A stretch of DNA of 64,000 nt from Thioploca ingrica (lineage in GTDB: Bacteria; Pseudomonadota; Gammaproteobacteria; Beggiatoales; Beggiatoaceae): positions 1,612,001 through 1,676,000 of the forward strand of contig AP014633.1 in NCBI GenBank assembly GCA_000828835.1. The letters run 5' to 3'. A program made the position numbers and the translations under genes. Positions 28,482-36,652 of the stretch are shown here, one piece after another (within the stretch, counting starts at the first letter, position 1; the number at the start of each line of letters is the position of its first letter). The notes beneath the pieces are model-generated. The model searched no databases and was not told the DNA's origin. It saw nothing but the letters and a program-made list of their open reading frames with translations.

Positions 28482-29681
28482 TCACTTAGGGTTATTAAAT
28501 CCTAAGTGATGCCAACATCGACTGGTTATTAAAGCTTCTTGGGCCTTCATTTTCCAATCATCATTCCCTTGATCGGCTTGCCAAGCTTCAAAACGACTAT
28601 TACATAAAATTTGTAATAAAGCGGGCCAACCTTGGCTTTGCTTTAACATCCAGACCTTATCCTCAGCAGTAAAAGGTTCGGGTACATTTAATATATGACG
28701 AATGGTTTCAGCATTATTATCAAGTAATTCATCCGCTTCTGCTTCATGCAAAGCAGATAATTCCAAAACTCTGCCAAATAAACCAATAAAAGTAGAAGGT
28801 TCACTCAGCGGTGATACCGGAACTTCGGGGGCAGTGAGTAAAAAAGCTAATTTTCCCTGACTTGCATCAAATCCTAAATAACGAAATCCACCCCAAAATG
28901 CCGGATCCAGGGTTTTCGATTGTAATCCAACCTCAATATCATCGAGCAAAATAAAAGTGGGGATATCATTTAAATGGGCAGTCACGGTTTCAATAAAATT
29001 AACCAAATCACAAGGGGTCGGTATCGGCATATCCAACTGAGCTAACACATTTTTAAACAGAAATACTTGATCATGATTAAGCGGATTAGCGAAATTGATT
29101 TGTGCGAAGCGATATTGAGGTAACAAAGTTAACCAATCACAGCGTTGCTTGGTACGCAATTCATAAGGTTTAGCTTTATTAATAGCTTGCAAATAGTAAA
29201 GTAATGAAGTTTTACCACTGCATTTGGGACCGATTAAGGCAATATGTAATAAAGGAAACCGAGTCCATAAATCAAAAATCATTTTTAATTCTTTGGTCCG
29301 ACCAAAGAACTGTTTGGGATTATAAACGGGTACTCCAACTACGCAGGGTGCGCTATCATTAATAGATTCCGGTTCAAACTTTTTAGCCTTGACAAATTGT
29401 TCTCGTTCAAGGTAACCTCGCTTAACAGCTTCGAGAAATTGATTACGCTGTGTTGGGGTCAAACCAAGTATTTTTGAAAGTCTTAAAACATATTCTCTTT
29501 CACTTGGCAAAGTTCCTTCACCAAGAGGACGGGGTGGTTTTCGCCAGTCATAAACCGCTTTCCGACTCAAAGTTTCGGTAGGACGATCAATTCGCGGGAT
29601 AGCGTTGGCTAATTCGGGTACACTGATACCCTTGTCGTGCATGTATTTTATAAGTAGTTCATCGAATCGGAGTATGTGCAT
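28482..29681 (-). CDS. HTH-domain P-loop ATPase (STAND/AAA-like)
   Basis: Predicted DNA-binding or sensing NTPase of 399 residues; function unknown. An N-terminal helix-turn-helix-like region (about 1-95; LLIKYMHDKGISVPELANAI then a conserved YDWRKPP) resembles Xre-type repressor folds. The ATPase domain (about 120-330) has FFGRTKEL before the Walker A GPKCSGKTS (151-159) and Walker B FILLDDIE (243-250). The domain order matches novel STAND NTPases used in signalling and phage defence, but no effector domain is obvious after residue 330. The gene is divergent from an unknown small gene at 29851. The repeat at 28372 ends three bases from its stop. Confidence 0.75.
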   Translation of the reverse strand: MHILRFDELLIKYMHDKGISVPELANAIPRIDRPTETLSRKAVYDWRKPPRPLGEGTLPSEREYVLRLSKILGLTPTQRNQFLEAVKRGYLEREQFVKAKKFEPESINDSAPCVVGVPVYNPKQFFGRTKELKMIFDLWTRFPLLHIALIGPKCSGKTSLLYYLQAINKAKPYELRTKQRCDWLTLLPQYRFAQINFANPLNHDQVFLFKNVLAQLDMPIPTPCDLVNFIETVTAHLNDIPTFILLDDIEVGLQSKTLDPAFWGGFRYLGFDASQGKLAFLLTAPEVPVSPLSEPSTFIGLFGRVLELSALHEAEADELLDNNAETIRHILNVPEPFTAEDKVWMLKQSQGWPALLQILCNSRFEAWQADQGNDDWKMKAQEALITSRCWHHLGFNNPK

Positions 29682-29850
29682 GGGTTAGTTTTGTTACTTG
29701 ATAATAACCTAATAATAACTTGAAGGTAACATCGCTTTCACCTAAAAATCGATATGAAGTGTTATTAAAGACAATAGTCAGTTACTTCAAGAAGTTTGAA
29801 AATGTGTTCCTAAGTTAATGGTGAAACTTTAATTTTTAAGGAGAGAATCT

Positions 29851-30171
29851 ATGAACACTTTAGACGCCCCTATTTCCAATTTTGTTGTTAACCATGATTA
29901 TCCAAACGCTATCTCCGCAAACCACTATCAAAAATTGGTAGATGAGTTGGAATATACCCGCTTAATGCAACAAATGTGGGTATTATTGTATCGCATTTTT
30001 CATCTGGCTTTCTTCAAACAACTCGCGAAGAAAGCACAACGGCGCATGACCAAAATTCAACCATTGTTAACGAAACACCCACAGCAGTTGCTAGTGTTTC
30101 CCAATAATTATACACCTTTAATAAGTTATTTAGCGCTTGATGCCATGAATTCGTTAGAAGAGCAAGAATAA
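29851..30171 (+). CDS. Hypothetical protein of 106 residues
   Basis: No family is recognised. A strong ribosome site (aaggagag) lies eight bases before the ATG, so the gene is probably real. The protein is soluble-looking, with an amphipathic, basic middle (FFKQLAKKAQRRMTKIQP) and a short hydrophobic stretch (MWVLLYRIFHLAF) that could be a membrane-peripheral helix. It is divergently placed 169 bases from the HTH-ATPase, which may regulate it or act with it; that is a guess from position. Confidence 0.65.
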   Translation: MNTLDAPISNFVVNHDYPNAISANHYQKLVDELEYTRLMQQMWVLLYRIFHLAFFKQLAKKAQRRMTKIQPLLTKHPQQLLVFPNNYTPLISYLALDAMNSLEEQE

Positions 30172-30695
30172 TTGTCAGTATTTTCATCCGTGAGGTGGGT
30201 AGTTTCACGGGTATGAGTTTACATCAGTTCTATTTTCGGTTGAATGACTTTCCGCAATTGAGGTTGGCTATAAAATATAGTCCAACCCATTCTTTTATCC
30301 AACCCTAATTTCTCCCTATTTATCATTTGAGGTTGAGTTTGGCAAACTGGAAGTTTTCAGGTAAATTAATAATATTAGAATATAATAAAATATTGATGAC
30401 AGCAGGTCATTATGGTAGTGCTAACCCCAATGCTATTAAGTTAAGGATTCCCCCCCTTTTTCAAAGGGGGGCGAGGGGGGATTTAAGGGGTTGAAATTTA
30501 AAAATCCCCCTCAATCCCCCTTTGTCAAAGAGGGAAGTAACCAGTCTTAACTTAATGGCAGTGAGTGTTAACCCGGTAGCAACTCGGGATTGTAACTGCA
30601 GTTACGCCAAAATCACTTCCGGTTCAGCGCTACCGTGACTATTGATTTAATATGACTTTGTTATCATTAACTTATAATTATTATTGAGGAAAATG
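30172..30695. other. Intergenic region containing a repeat element
   Basis: Apart from the element at 30429-30560, this 524-base stretch contains no recognised gene. It ends with the ribosome-binding site of the rhodanese gene (gagga at 30686-30690). Confidence 0.5.
30429..30560. repeat. 132-bp MITE-like element of the G/C-rich type
   Basis: The left end aatgctattaagttaag (30429-30445) and right end cttaacttaatggca (30546-30560) are imperfect inverted repeats. The interior has ccccccctttttcaaagggg, gcgaggggggattt and aaaatccccctcaatccccc, which can form long hairpins. Read in reverse it matches the outer repeat at 2378-2606 and shows what that element looked like before the 110-base element entered it. 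Confidence 0.75.
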
Positions 30696-31181
30696 ATGAA
30701 AACTTTTCAAGATTTAATTAATGATTGTTTACCGGCTATTGAGGAAATTTTTCCCTGGGATTTACAGAAAGTTATTGAAAATAATCATTCACCCCTATTG
30801 CTCGATATTCGTGAACCTTATGAATTTGAGGTATTACATATTCAAGGCTCAATCAATGTCCCCCGTGGTATTTTAGAAACGGCTTGTGATTATGGCTATG
30901 AAGAAACAGTACCAAAACTGGTCAAAGCACGAGATAAAGATATTATTGTTATTTGCCGCTCCGGTAATCGGAGTGTTCTAGCTGCCTATGTCATGCAATT
31001 GATGGGATATCAATCAGTTAAATCGTTAAAAACCGGGATTAAAGGTTGGAATGATTACGAATTACCTTTACAAAATAGTCATGGAGAAACGGTCGATATT
31101 GATGAAGCGGATATGATATTAATGCCTAAAATCCGACCGGAACAATTACCACCTCTAAAACCGCAAACCATTCTTGTCTAA
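30696..31181 (+). CDS. Rhodanese-domain sulfurtransferase
   Basis: Single-domain rhodanese that probably carries persulfide sulfur. The catalytic loop CRSGNRS begins at Cys87 (VICRSGNRS), so the active cysteine is present. LLDIREPYEF and the INVPRG strand are typical. After the domain (residues about 25-130) is a tail of about 30 residues (ETVDIDEADMILMPKIRPEQ) that is not part of the usual fold. I chose the ATG at 30696, five bases after gagga; an ATG at 30693 is also possible. A sulfurtransferase suits a sulfur-oxidising host, but the sulfur donor and acceptor are unknown. Cytoplasmic; no signal peptide. Confidence 0.9.
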   Translation: MKTFQDLINDCLPAIEEIFPWDLQKVIENNHSPLLLDIREPYEFEVLHIQGSINVPRGILETACDYGYEETVPKLVKARDKDIIVICRSGNRSVLAAYVMQLMGYQSVKSLKTGIKGWNDYELPLQNSHGETVDIDEADMILMPKIRPEQLPPLKPQTILV

Positions 31182-31194
31182 TAATAAGGAGTGG

Positions 31195-31327
31195 GAGAAC
31201 GAACACGTGGGTTCAGCCCTACAATTGATTGATCCACCACAGACCACAGCAGGCGAATTACGGCATAAAAAAAGGATACGCCTAACCCACCCTACGCGGT
31301 GATCGGTAAAAAATGACTGATCACCGC
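31195..31327. repeat. Degenerate repeat arms and a hairpin after the rhodanese gene
   Basis: The first part (31195-31222, gaacacgtgggttcagccc) resembles one arm of the MITE family. At 31296-31327 gcggtgatcgg pairs with ctgatcaccgc with one mismatch around a ten-base A-rich loop. No T-run follows, so it is not a convincing terminator. Confidence 0.45.
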
Positions 31328-31402
31328 TGCTGATTAATTTCTTAATCATAGCTATTTTTATTTTTTAATACTATAATTAATTCATGTATTTATTTAAATA
31401 AT

Positions 31403-31432
31403 TTGACATTAAAGTTTACTTTAAAGCAAGAT
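31403..31432 (+). promoter_or_regulatory. Possible sigma-70 promoter upstream of the lipoprotein gene
   Basis: A perfect TTGACA (31403-31408) is followed after 18 bases by caagat, a weak -10. It lies about 50 bases before the lipoprotein ATG at 31481. Plausible but unproven. Confidence 0.3.
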
Positions 31433-31480
31433 AAATAAAGTGTCATCTTTCTATGGCTTTGATACCTTCGAGGAACAGCT

Positions 31481-31795
31481 ATGTCAATTAATTTCAGTCA
31501 ATCCGTAATAGGGTTTATCATGATGGTGGTACTGCTAAGTAGTTGTGCAACTCCTGGTTTAACCTATACTAATTTTAATAGAGTTAAAGAGGGTATGACG
31601 GAAGAAGAAGTGATTCGTATTTTAGGAGAACCAACTAAAGTAACCAGCGTCAATGTGGACACTGGGATTGGTTCTCTATTTGGTCTCAATAACCTGTCTG
31701 GTACGAATATGATTTGGAGCACGAATGATGCTAAAGCCAACGTTATATTCTTTAAAGGAAAAGTTAAAAGTAATAATTTCACTAATCAATTTTAA
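31481..31795 (+). CDS. SmpA/BamE-like outer-membrane lipoprotein
   Basis: Small lipoprotein of 104 residues. A signal sequence ends in the lipobox LLSSC (Cys near residue 27), so the mature protein should be lipid-anchored. The mature part contains VKEGMTEEEVIRILGEPTKV, the helical motif shared by SmpA/OmlA/BamE-type proteins, which often act in outer-membrane assembly. The rest of the BamE fold is short or divergent, so a direct role in the BAM complex is uncertain. It precedes yejA by 24 bases and could be transcribed with that operon. Confidence 0.75.
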   Translation: MSINFSQSVIGFIMMVVLLSSCATPGLTYTNFNRVKEGMTEEEVIRILGEPTKVTSVNVDTGIGSLFGLNNLSGTNMIWSTNDAKANVIFFKGKVKSNNFTNQF

Positions 31796-31819
31796 CTGGT
31801 TTATAAATAAGGAATTTTT

Positions 31820-33631
31820 ATGGAAAGATGGATTTTCCTCGCGGGATGTCTATTATTCACCTGGAGTTTAGTCATTGAAGTACTAGCTGCTCCTTCTGCG
31901 GCTTTGGGTTATACACCCTACTATGAACCTGGTTTTAAAAATTTCAATTATGTCAATCCGGATGCGCCTAAAGGCGGTGAATTAATCTTGTCTGGAGTTG
32001 GTAATTTTGATAGTTTTAATCCGTACTTACTTAAAGGGATTGCCGCCACTGGACTGTCTTTAGTATTTGAAACGTTGATGGAAAAAAGCCAAGATGAACC
32101 CTTTAGCCTGTATGGATTATTGGCTGAAGATATTGAGTTAGCCAAGGACGAATTGTCAGTCACCTTCCGTCTTAATCCGCAAGCGCGTTTTGCCGATGGT
32201 TCGCCAGTGACGGCTGCCGATGTTAAATTTTCGTTTGATACCCTCAAAAGTGAGCAAGCTCACCCCCAATATCGAATTTATTGGAATGATATTCAAGCCG
32301 CTGAGATTATCGATAACCGCAGTATACGATTTCGATTCGCTAAAAAAAATCCGGAACTACATTTGATTGCGGCTGAAATCCCCGTTTTTGCGCAAGCCAG
32401 TGCGGCTGGTAAAGCCTTTGATACGATTGTCACTAAACCCTTACTCGCGAGTGGTCCTTATGTCATCGACCAATATCAAATGGGTAAATACATCACTTAT
32501 AAACGTAATCCCAATTATTGGGCTAAGGATTTAAATACCCGTCGAGGCATGTATAATTTTGATCGGATTACCTTCAAATATTATCAAGATCGAGAAGTTT
32601 CTCTAGAAGCCTTGAAATCAGGCGAATTTGACTTCATGGCGGTTTATGAATCCAAAGCTTGGGCACGAGATTATGTCGGGCCAAAGTTTGATTCCGGCGA
32701 GATCAAAAAAACTGAATTACCGCATAGTAATAATGCGGGAATGCAAGGCTTTGTTTTTAATCTCCGCCGACCGATTTTCCAAGATATTCGAGTACGCCAA
32801 GCCATTAATTTAGCCTTTGATTTTGAGTGGGCTAACAAAAATTTATTTTTTGATCAATATGAACGGTGCGATAGTTATTTCAGCAATAGTGATCTCGCTG
32901 CCCGAGGGTTACCCAGTGAAGCCGAATTGGCGTTACTTAAACCGCTTAGTGAACAATTTCCTCAACAATTTCCTCAAACGAGTTTAACTCAAGTTTGGCA
33001 ACCGGTGAGTACTAAACCACCGCATTCATTACGCGCTAATCTGCGTCAAGCCCAAAAATTATTGACTGAAGCGGGTTGGCATTTGCAAAATGGGGTATTA
33101 CAAAATGAAGCGGGGATTAAGTTAGAGTTTGAAGCTTTGTTAGCACAAAAAGGATTTGAACGCATTTTAGCCCCTTTTGATCGTAATTTGGAGAAATTGG
33201 GCATTAAACTGAATTATCGTACTGTTGATGTTGCTTTATACCAACGCCGGCAAGATACTTTTGATTTTGATTTAGTAGTGACTATTTTTGGGCAATCACA
33301 ATCACCGGGTAATGAATTGCGGACCATGTGGCATTCTTCTTCTGCGGCTCAAGAAGGTAGTAATAACTTGATTGGCTTAAAAAATCCTTTGATAGATGCC
33401 TTAATTGAAAAAGTGATTTATGCACCAAATCGCCAAGCCTTAGTAACTGCAGTACATGCTCTTGATCGAGTGATGTTAGCGGGTGAATATGTTATACCAA
33501 ATTGGTATACGGGACGTCATCGAATAGCGTATTGGAATAAATTTGGTCAACCATCCAAACAACCTTTATATTATCAAGCAGAAGACTGGGTGACGAGAAC
33601 ATGGTGGCAAAAAAATGAGCACCCCAGATGA
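31820..33631 (+). CDS. yejA: YejA-like peptide ABC transporter substrate-binding protein
   Basis: Periplasmic binding protein of the family-5 (oligopeptide/nickel) type, 603 residues. An N-terminal signal peptide (about 1-24, ending VLAA) directs export. The mature sequence has ALGYTPYYEPGFKNFNYVNP and the ADGSPVTAADVKFSFDTL motif characteristic of this group; the order and the following permeases match the E. coli yejABEF system, implicated in uptake of the translation inhibitor microcin C. The stop lies within the first codons of the next gene (17-base overlap). The ligand here is unknown. Confidence 0.9.
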   Translation: MERWIFLAGCLLFTWSLVIEVLAAPSAALGYTPYYEPGFKNFNYVNPDAPKGGELILSGVGNFDSFNPYLLKGIAATGLSLVFETLMEKSQDEPFSLYGLLAEDIELAKDELSVTFRLNPQARFADGSPVTAADVKFSFDTLKSEQAHPQYRIYWNDIQAAEIIDNRSIRFRFAKKNPELHLIAAEIPVFAQASAAGKAFDTIVTKPLLASGPYVIDQYQMGKYITYKRNPNYWAKDLNTRRGMYNFDRITFKYYQDREVSLEALKSGEFDFMAVYESKAWARDYVGPKFDSGEIKKTELPHSNNAGMQGFVFNLRRPIFQDIRVRQAINLAFDFEWANKNLFFDQYERCDSYFSNSDLAARGLPSEAELALLKPLSEQFPQQFPQTSLTQVWQPVSTKPPHSLRANLRQAQKLLTEAGWHLQNGVLQNEAGIKLEFEALLAQKGFERILAPFDRNLEKLGIKLNYRTVDVALYQRRQDTFDFDLVVTIFGQSQSPGNELRTMWHSSSAAQEGSNNLIGLKNPLIDALIEKVIYAPNRQALVTAVHALDRVMLAGEYVIPNWYTGRHRIAYWNKFGQPSKQPLYYQAEDWVTRTWWQKNEHPR

Positions 33632-34265
33632 AGAATACGAACAATCCAATTTAACCCGCCGAGGTTTTTTAACCTTATCGGCAGCAACGAGTTTATTGGG
33701 TTTGATACCGGGGGTGAGTTATGCCAATATTATCCATGAAATGAAAGGGAAAGTTTGGATCAATAATATCACAGCCACTTCAACCACGATGATTAAACCC
33801 GGTGATACTGTCAAAACCGGAGAAAATAGTCGAATTATCTTTGTCATGGGTGAAGATGTCTATCAATTGGGTTCATGGTCTACATTACGGCTTCGTGGCG
33901 ATGAAGAGAATTCTTTGGTGAGCACGATGCGGTTACTGAATGGAACACTGATGAGTGTCTTTAGTAAAGGTGAACGGATTATTCAACCCCCAACCGCCGC
34001 AATTGGTATCCGTGGCACGGGAATATTTATTCAAGTCAATCCTAAAGGAACTTATTTTTGTACTTGTTATGGTACCACTGAAATTACTTTGCGAAACAAC
34101 CAATGGGTCCAACCGGTGAGTTCAACTCATCATCAAGCTTATTTTATTACTCATAACTTAGATGAACCGCAGATTTCTACTGATACCCTCAGAGGACATC
34201 AAGACCAGGAATTGTTCTATTTAGAATCTTTAGTCGGACGTAAACCACCTAACAATTTTAAGTAA
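33615..34265 (+). CDS. Tat-exported FecR-domain protein embedded in the yej operon
   Basis: Periplasmic protein of 216 residues. The N-terminus has a twin-arginine signal (NLTRRGFLTLSAATSLLG; RR at 15-16) and a hydrophobic segment, so it is probably exported folded through Tat. Residues about 40-150 fit a FecR-type domain: GKVWINN, IKPGDTVKTGENSRIIFVMG, YQLGSWSTLRL and IGIRGTGIFI. The rest (150-216) is unassigned, with a CTC pair in YFCTCYG. It starts inside the end of yejA and ends 15 bases before yejB, so the operon makes it with the transporter. FecR domains elsewhere sense or regulate at the envelope; here it may sense or gate the importer, but that is speculation. Confidence 0.85.
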   Translation: MSTPDEEYEQSNLTRRGFLTLSAATSLLGLIPGVSYANIIHEMKGKVWINNITATSTTMIKPGDTVKTGENSRIIFVMGEDVYQLGSWSTLRLRGDEENSLVSTMRLLNGTLMSVFSKGERIIQPPTAAIGIRGTGIFIQVNPKGTYFCTCYGTTEITLRNNQWVQPVSSTHHQAYFITHNLDEPQISTDTLRGHQDQELFYLESLVGRKPPNNFK

Positions 34266-34280
34266 TCGCCTTGAATTAAT

Positions 34281-35333
34281 ATGACAGCTTACGTCATTAA
34301 ACGTCTTTTCTTAATGATCCCAACTTTGTTTGGGGTGATGTTAATTACTTTTATAGTGACTCAATTTGTACCCGGCGGACCGGTTGAACAATTAATTAAT
34401 GAATTAAAACAACGGCATCAAACCGGTGAGGTGGCTACTGGTCTCCAAGGGTTGTATCGTGGTGCCACCGGTTTAGATGAGGAACGGCTCAAGGAAATCA
34501 AGGCGTTTTACGGTTTTGATCAACCGGCTTATAAACGATTTATGACGATGATGGGAAAATATTTGACCTTGGATTTTGGTGACAGTTATTTTCACCACCA
34601 ATCGGTACTGGATCTAGTCCTCTCTAAACTGCCGGTTTCGATTAGTTTAGGATTATGGACCTTTTTTCTGACCTACTTGACTTGTATTCCCTTAGGTGTT
34701 GCCAAAGCAGTACGCGAAGGTAGTCCTTTTGATGTGGTGACAAGTACTTTAATTTTAATTGGCTATGCTATTCCCGGATTTATGTTAGGCTTAACCTTAT
34801 TAGTGCTTTTGGGTGGCGGTAGTTTTTGGGATATTTTTCCGTTGCGCGGTTTGGTTTCGGATAACTGGAGCGAATTAGGCTGGTTTGACCGAATTCTTGA
34901 TTATCTATGGCATATGGTTTTACCGATTACCTCCATGATGATTGGTAGTTTTGCTACCATGACCTTGTTAACCAAAAATAGTTTTCTGGAAGAAATTCGG
35001 AAACAATATGTCTTAGCTGCCCGAGCCAAAGGGTTGACCGAAAATACCGTACTTTATAAACATATTTTTCGTAATGCGATTATTCCGCTGGTCACCGGTT
35101 TTCCAGGCGCCTTTATTGGTGCTTTTTTCACTGGCAGTTTATTAATTGAAACCATTTTTTCTTTAGATGGTTTGGGATTACTTTCCTATGAATCGATTTT
35201 AAAACGAGATTATCCCGTGGTGTTAGGAACACTTTACATATTTACCTTGCTCGGCTTAATCGCTAAATTGCTAACGGATATCAGTTATGTTTTAATCGAT
35301 CCACGTATTCAATTTGATTCAGTTGACCAATGA
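34281..35333 (+). CDS. yejB: YejB-like peptide ABC transporter permease
   Basis: Inner-membrane permease of the binding-protein-dependent (OppB/DppB) family, 350 residues. About six hydrophobic segments are visible. The N-terminal segment IKRLFLMIPTLFGVMLITF and the EAA-type loop LAARAKGLTENTVLYKHIFRNA are typical. A long loop between the first two segments (about 40-115) is shared with E. coli YejB. The stop overlaps the start of yejE by four bases. Together with YejE it should form the membrane pore for peptides brought by YejA. Confidence 0.92.
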   Translation: MTAYVIKRLFLMIPTLFGVMLITFIVTQFVPGGPVEQLINELKQRHQTGEVATGLQGLYRGATGLDEERLKEIKAFYGFDQPAYKRFMTMMGKYLTLDFGDSYFHHQSVLDLVLSKLPVSISLGLWTFFLTYLTCIPLGVAKAVREGSPFDVVTSTLILIGYAIPGFMLGLTLLVLLGGGSFWDIFPLRGLVSDNWSELGWFDRILDYLWHMVLPITSMMIGSFATMTLLTKNSFLEEIRKQYVLAARAKGLTENTVLYKHIFRNAIIPLVTGFPGAFIGAFFTGSLLIETIFSLDGLGLLSYESILKRDYPVVLGTLYIFTLLGLIAKLLTDISYVLIDPRIQFDSVDQ

Positions 35334-36361
35334 CTCTATCAGTTTTAACCCCTGCTCAACGCCGCTGGCAACGTTTTCAAACGAACCGACGTGGTTATTA
35401 CAGCTTATGGCTATTTAGTATTTTATTTATTCTCAGTTTATTTGCGGAAGTATTAAGCAATGACAAACCTTTAGTCATTTACTTTGAAGGTAGTTATTAT
35501 TTTCCCTTACTCACGATCTATCCGGAAACCATTTTTGGTGGTGATTTTGAAACAGAAGCCAATTATAAAGACGCTTATCTCCAACAACTGTTGACAGCTA
35601 ATCCGGCTAACTGGGTATTATTTCCGCCTAATCCTTATTCCTACAACACCATTAATTACGATAATGCCGAACCGAATCCCGCCGCACCTTCTCCAGAAAA
35701 TTTACTGGGCACCGATGATCGAGGACGAGATGTATTGGCACGACTCATTTATGGGTTTCGCTTATCCGTTATATTTGGGTTAGTTTTAACGGTAATTGGT
35801 ACTGTAATCGGAATTATGGCTGGTGCCATCCAAGGGTATTTTGGTGGACGCATCGACCTGTTGTTTCAACGGTTTATTGAAGTCTGGGGGAGTATGCCGG
35901 AACTGTATTTATTAATCATTTTTGCCTCCATTTTTGAACCCAGCGTATCATTACTGGTTATTTTATTATCTTTATTTGGTTGGATGGGATTAGCCGATTA
36001 CATTCGGGCGGAATTTCTACGCGGGCGTAACCTGGATTATGTTAAAGCGGCTCAGGCGTTGGGTGTACCTAATTTTACTATCATGTGGCGTCACCTCCTT
36101 CCCAATGCCATGACTCCCGTCGTTACTTTTTTGCCTTTTCGGATCAGTGGTTCGATTTTAGCCTTAACGAGTTTGGATTTTCTCGGTTTAGGACTCCCGC
36201 CCTCTTATCCTAGTCTTGGTGAGCTACTGGCTCAAGGCAAAGCCAATATCACGGCTTGGTGGCTTTCTATAACTACTTTTGTAGTACTCGTTGGAACATT
36301 GATATTATTGATTTTTATTGGAGAAGCTTTGCGAGAAGCAATCGATACGCGACGTGGGTAA
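35330..36361 (+). CDS. yejE: YejE-like peptide ABC transporter permease
   Basis: Second permease subunit (OppC-like), 343 residues. The N-terminus has a basic WQRFQTNRRG stretch before the first membrane segment, followed by a periplasmic region containing SYYFPLLTIYPETIFGGDF, as in YejE proteins. The signature GTDDRGRDVLARL precedes five membrane segments; the EAA loop is VKAAQALGVPNFTIMWRHLLPNA. No ATPase (yejF) follows: the next 290 bases are non-coding and the next gene is fhcB. The transporter must borrow an ATPase encoded elsewhere or rely on a split locus. Confidence 0.93.
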   Translation: MTLSVLTPAQRRWQRFQTNRRGYYSLWLFSILFILSLFAEVLSNDKPLVIYFEGSYYFPLLTIYPETIFGGDFETEANYKDAYLQQLLTANPANWVLFPPNPYSYNTINYDNAEPNPAAPSPENLLGTDDRGRDVLARLIYGFRLSVIFGLVLTVIGTVIGIMAGAIQGYFGGRIDLLFQRFIEVWGSMPELYLLIIFASIFEPSVSLLVILLSLFGWMGLADYIRAEFLRGRNLDYVKAAQALGVPNFTIMWRHLLPNAMTPVVTFLPFRISGSILALTSLDFLGLGLPPSYPSLGELLAQGKANITAWWLSITTFVVLVGTLILLIFIGEALREAIDTRRG

Positions 36362-36652
36362 CTATTTGAATATCAGATAATTAATCCACTCTAAAGTAGA
36401 AATGATATTTCACTCCAACCGGAATTTGATCTAACTGACTTATAACCATTGGTTTTGATAGCAACAGCAGCTATTTATTTCTACCCCCCTTTGGTTCAAC
36501 TGAAATCTAAATCTATTACACTTAAATAGAGGCCGATTTTTCATATTACAACCGTAAGAATGTTGGTGTTTGAACTGATATTTCAGTAGCTTTATTCCTA
36601 TTCATCCAAGTAGAATAAATACGAATTCCAATTAGCATTAGAGATACTCAGA

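Noticed and set aside
31296-31327. Rho-independent terminator
   Set aside because: The hairpin has a mismatch and no T-run on either strand.
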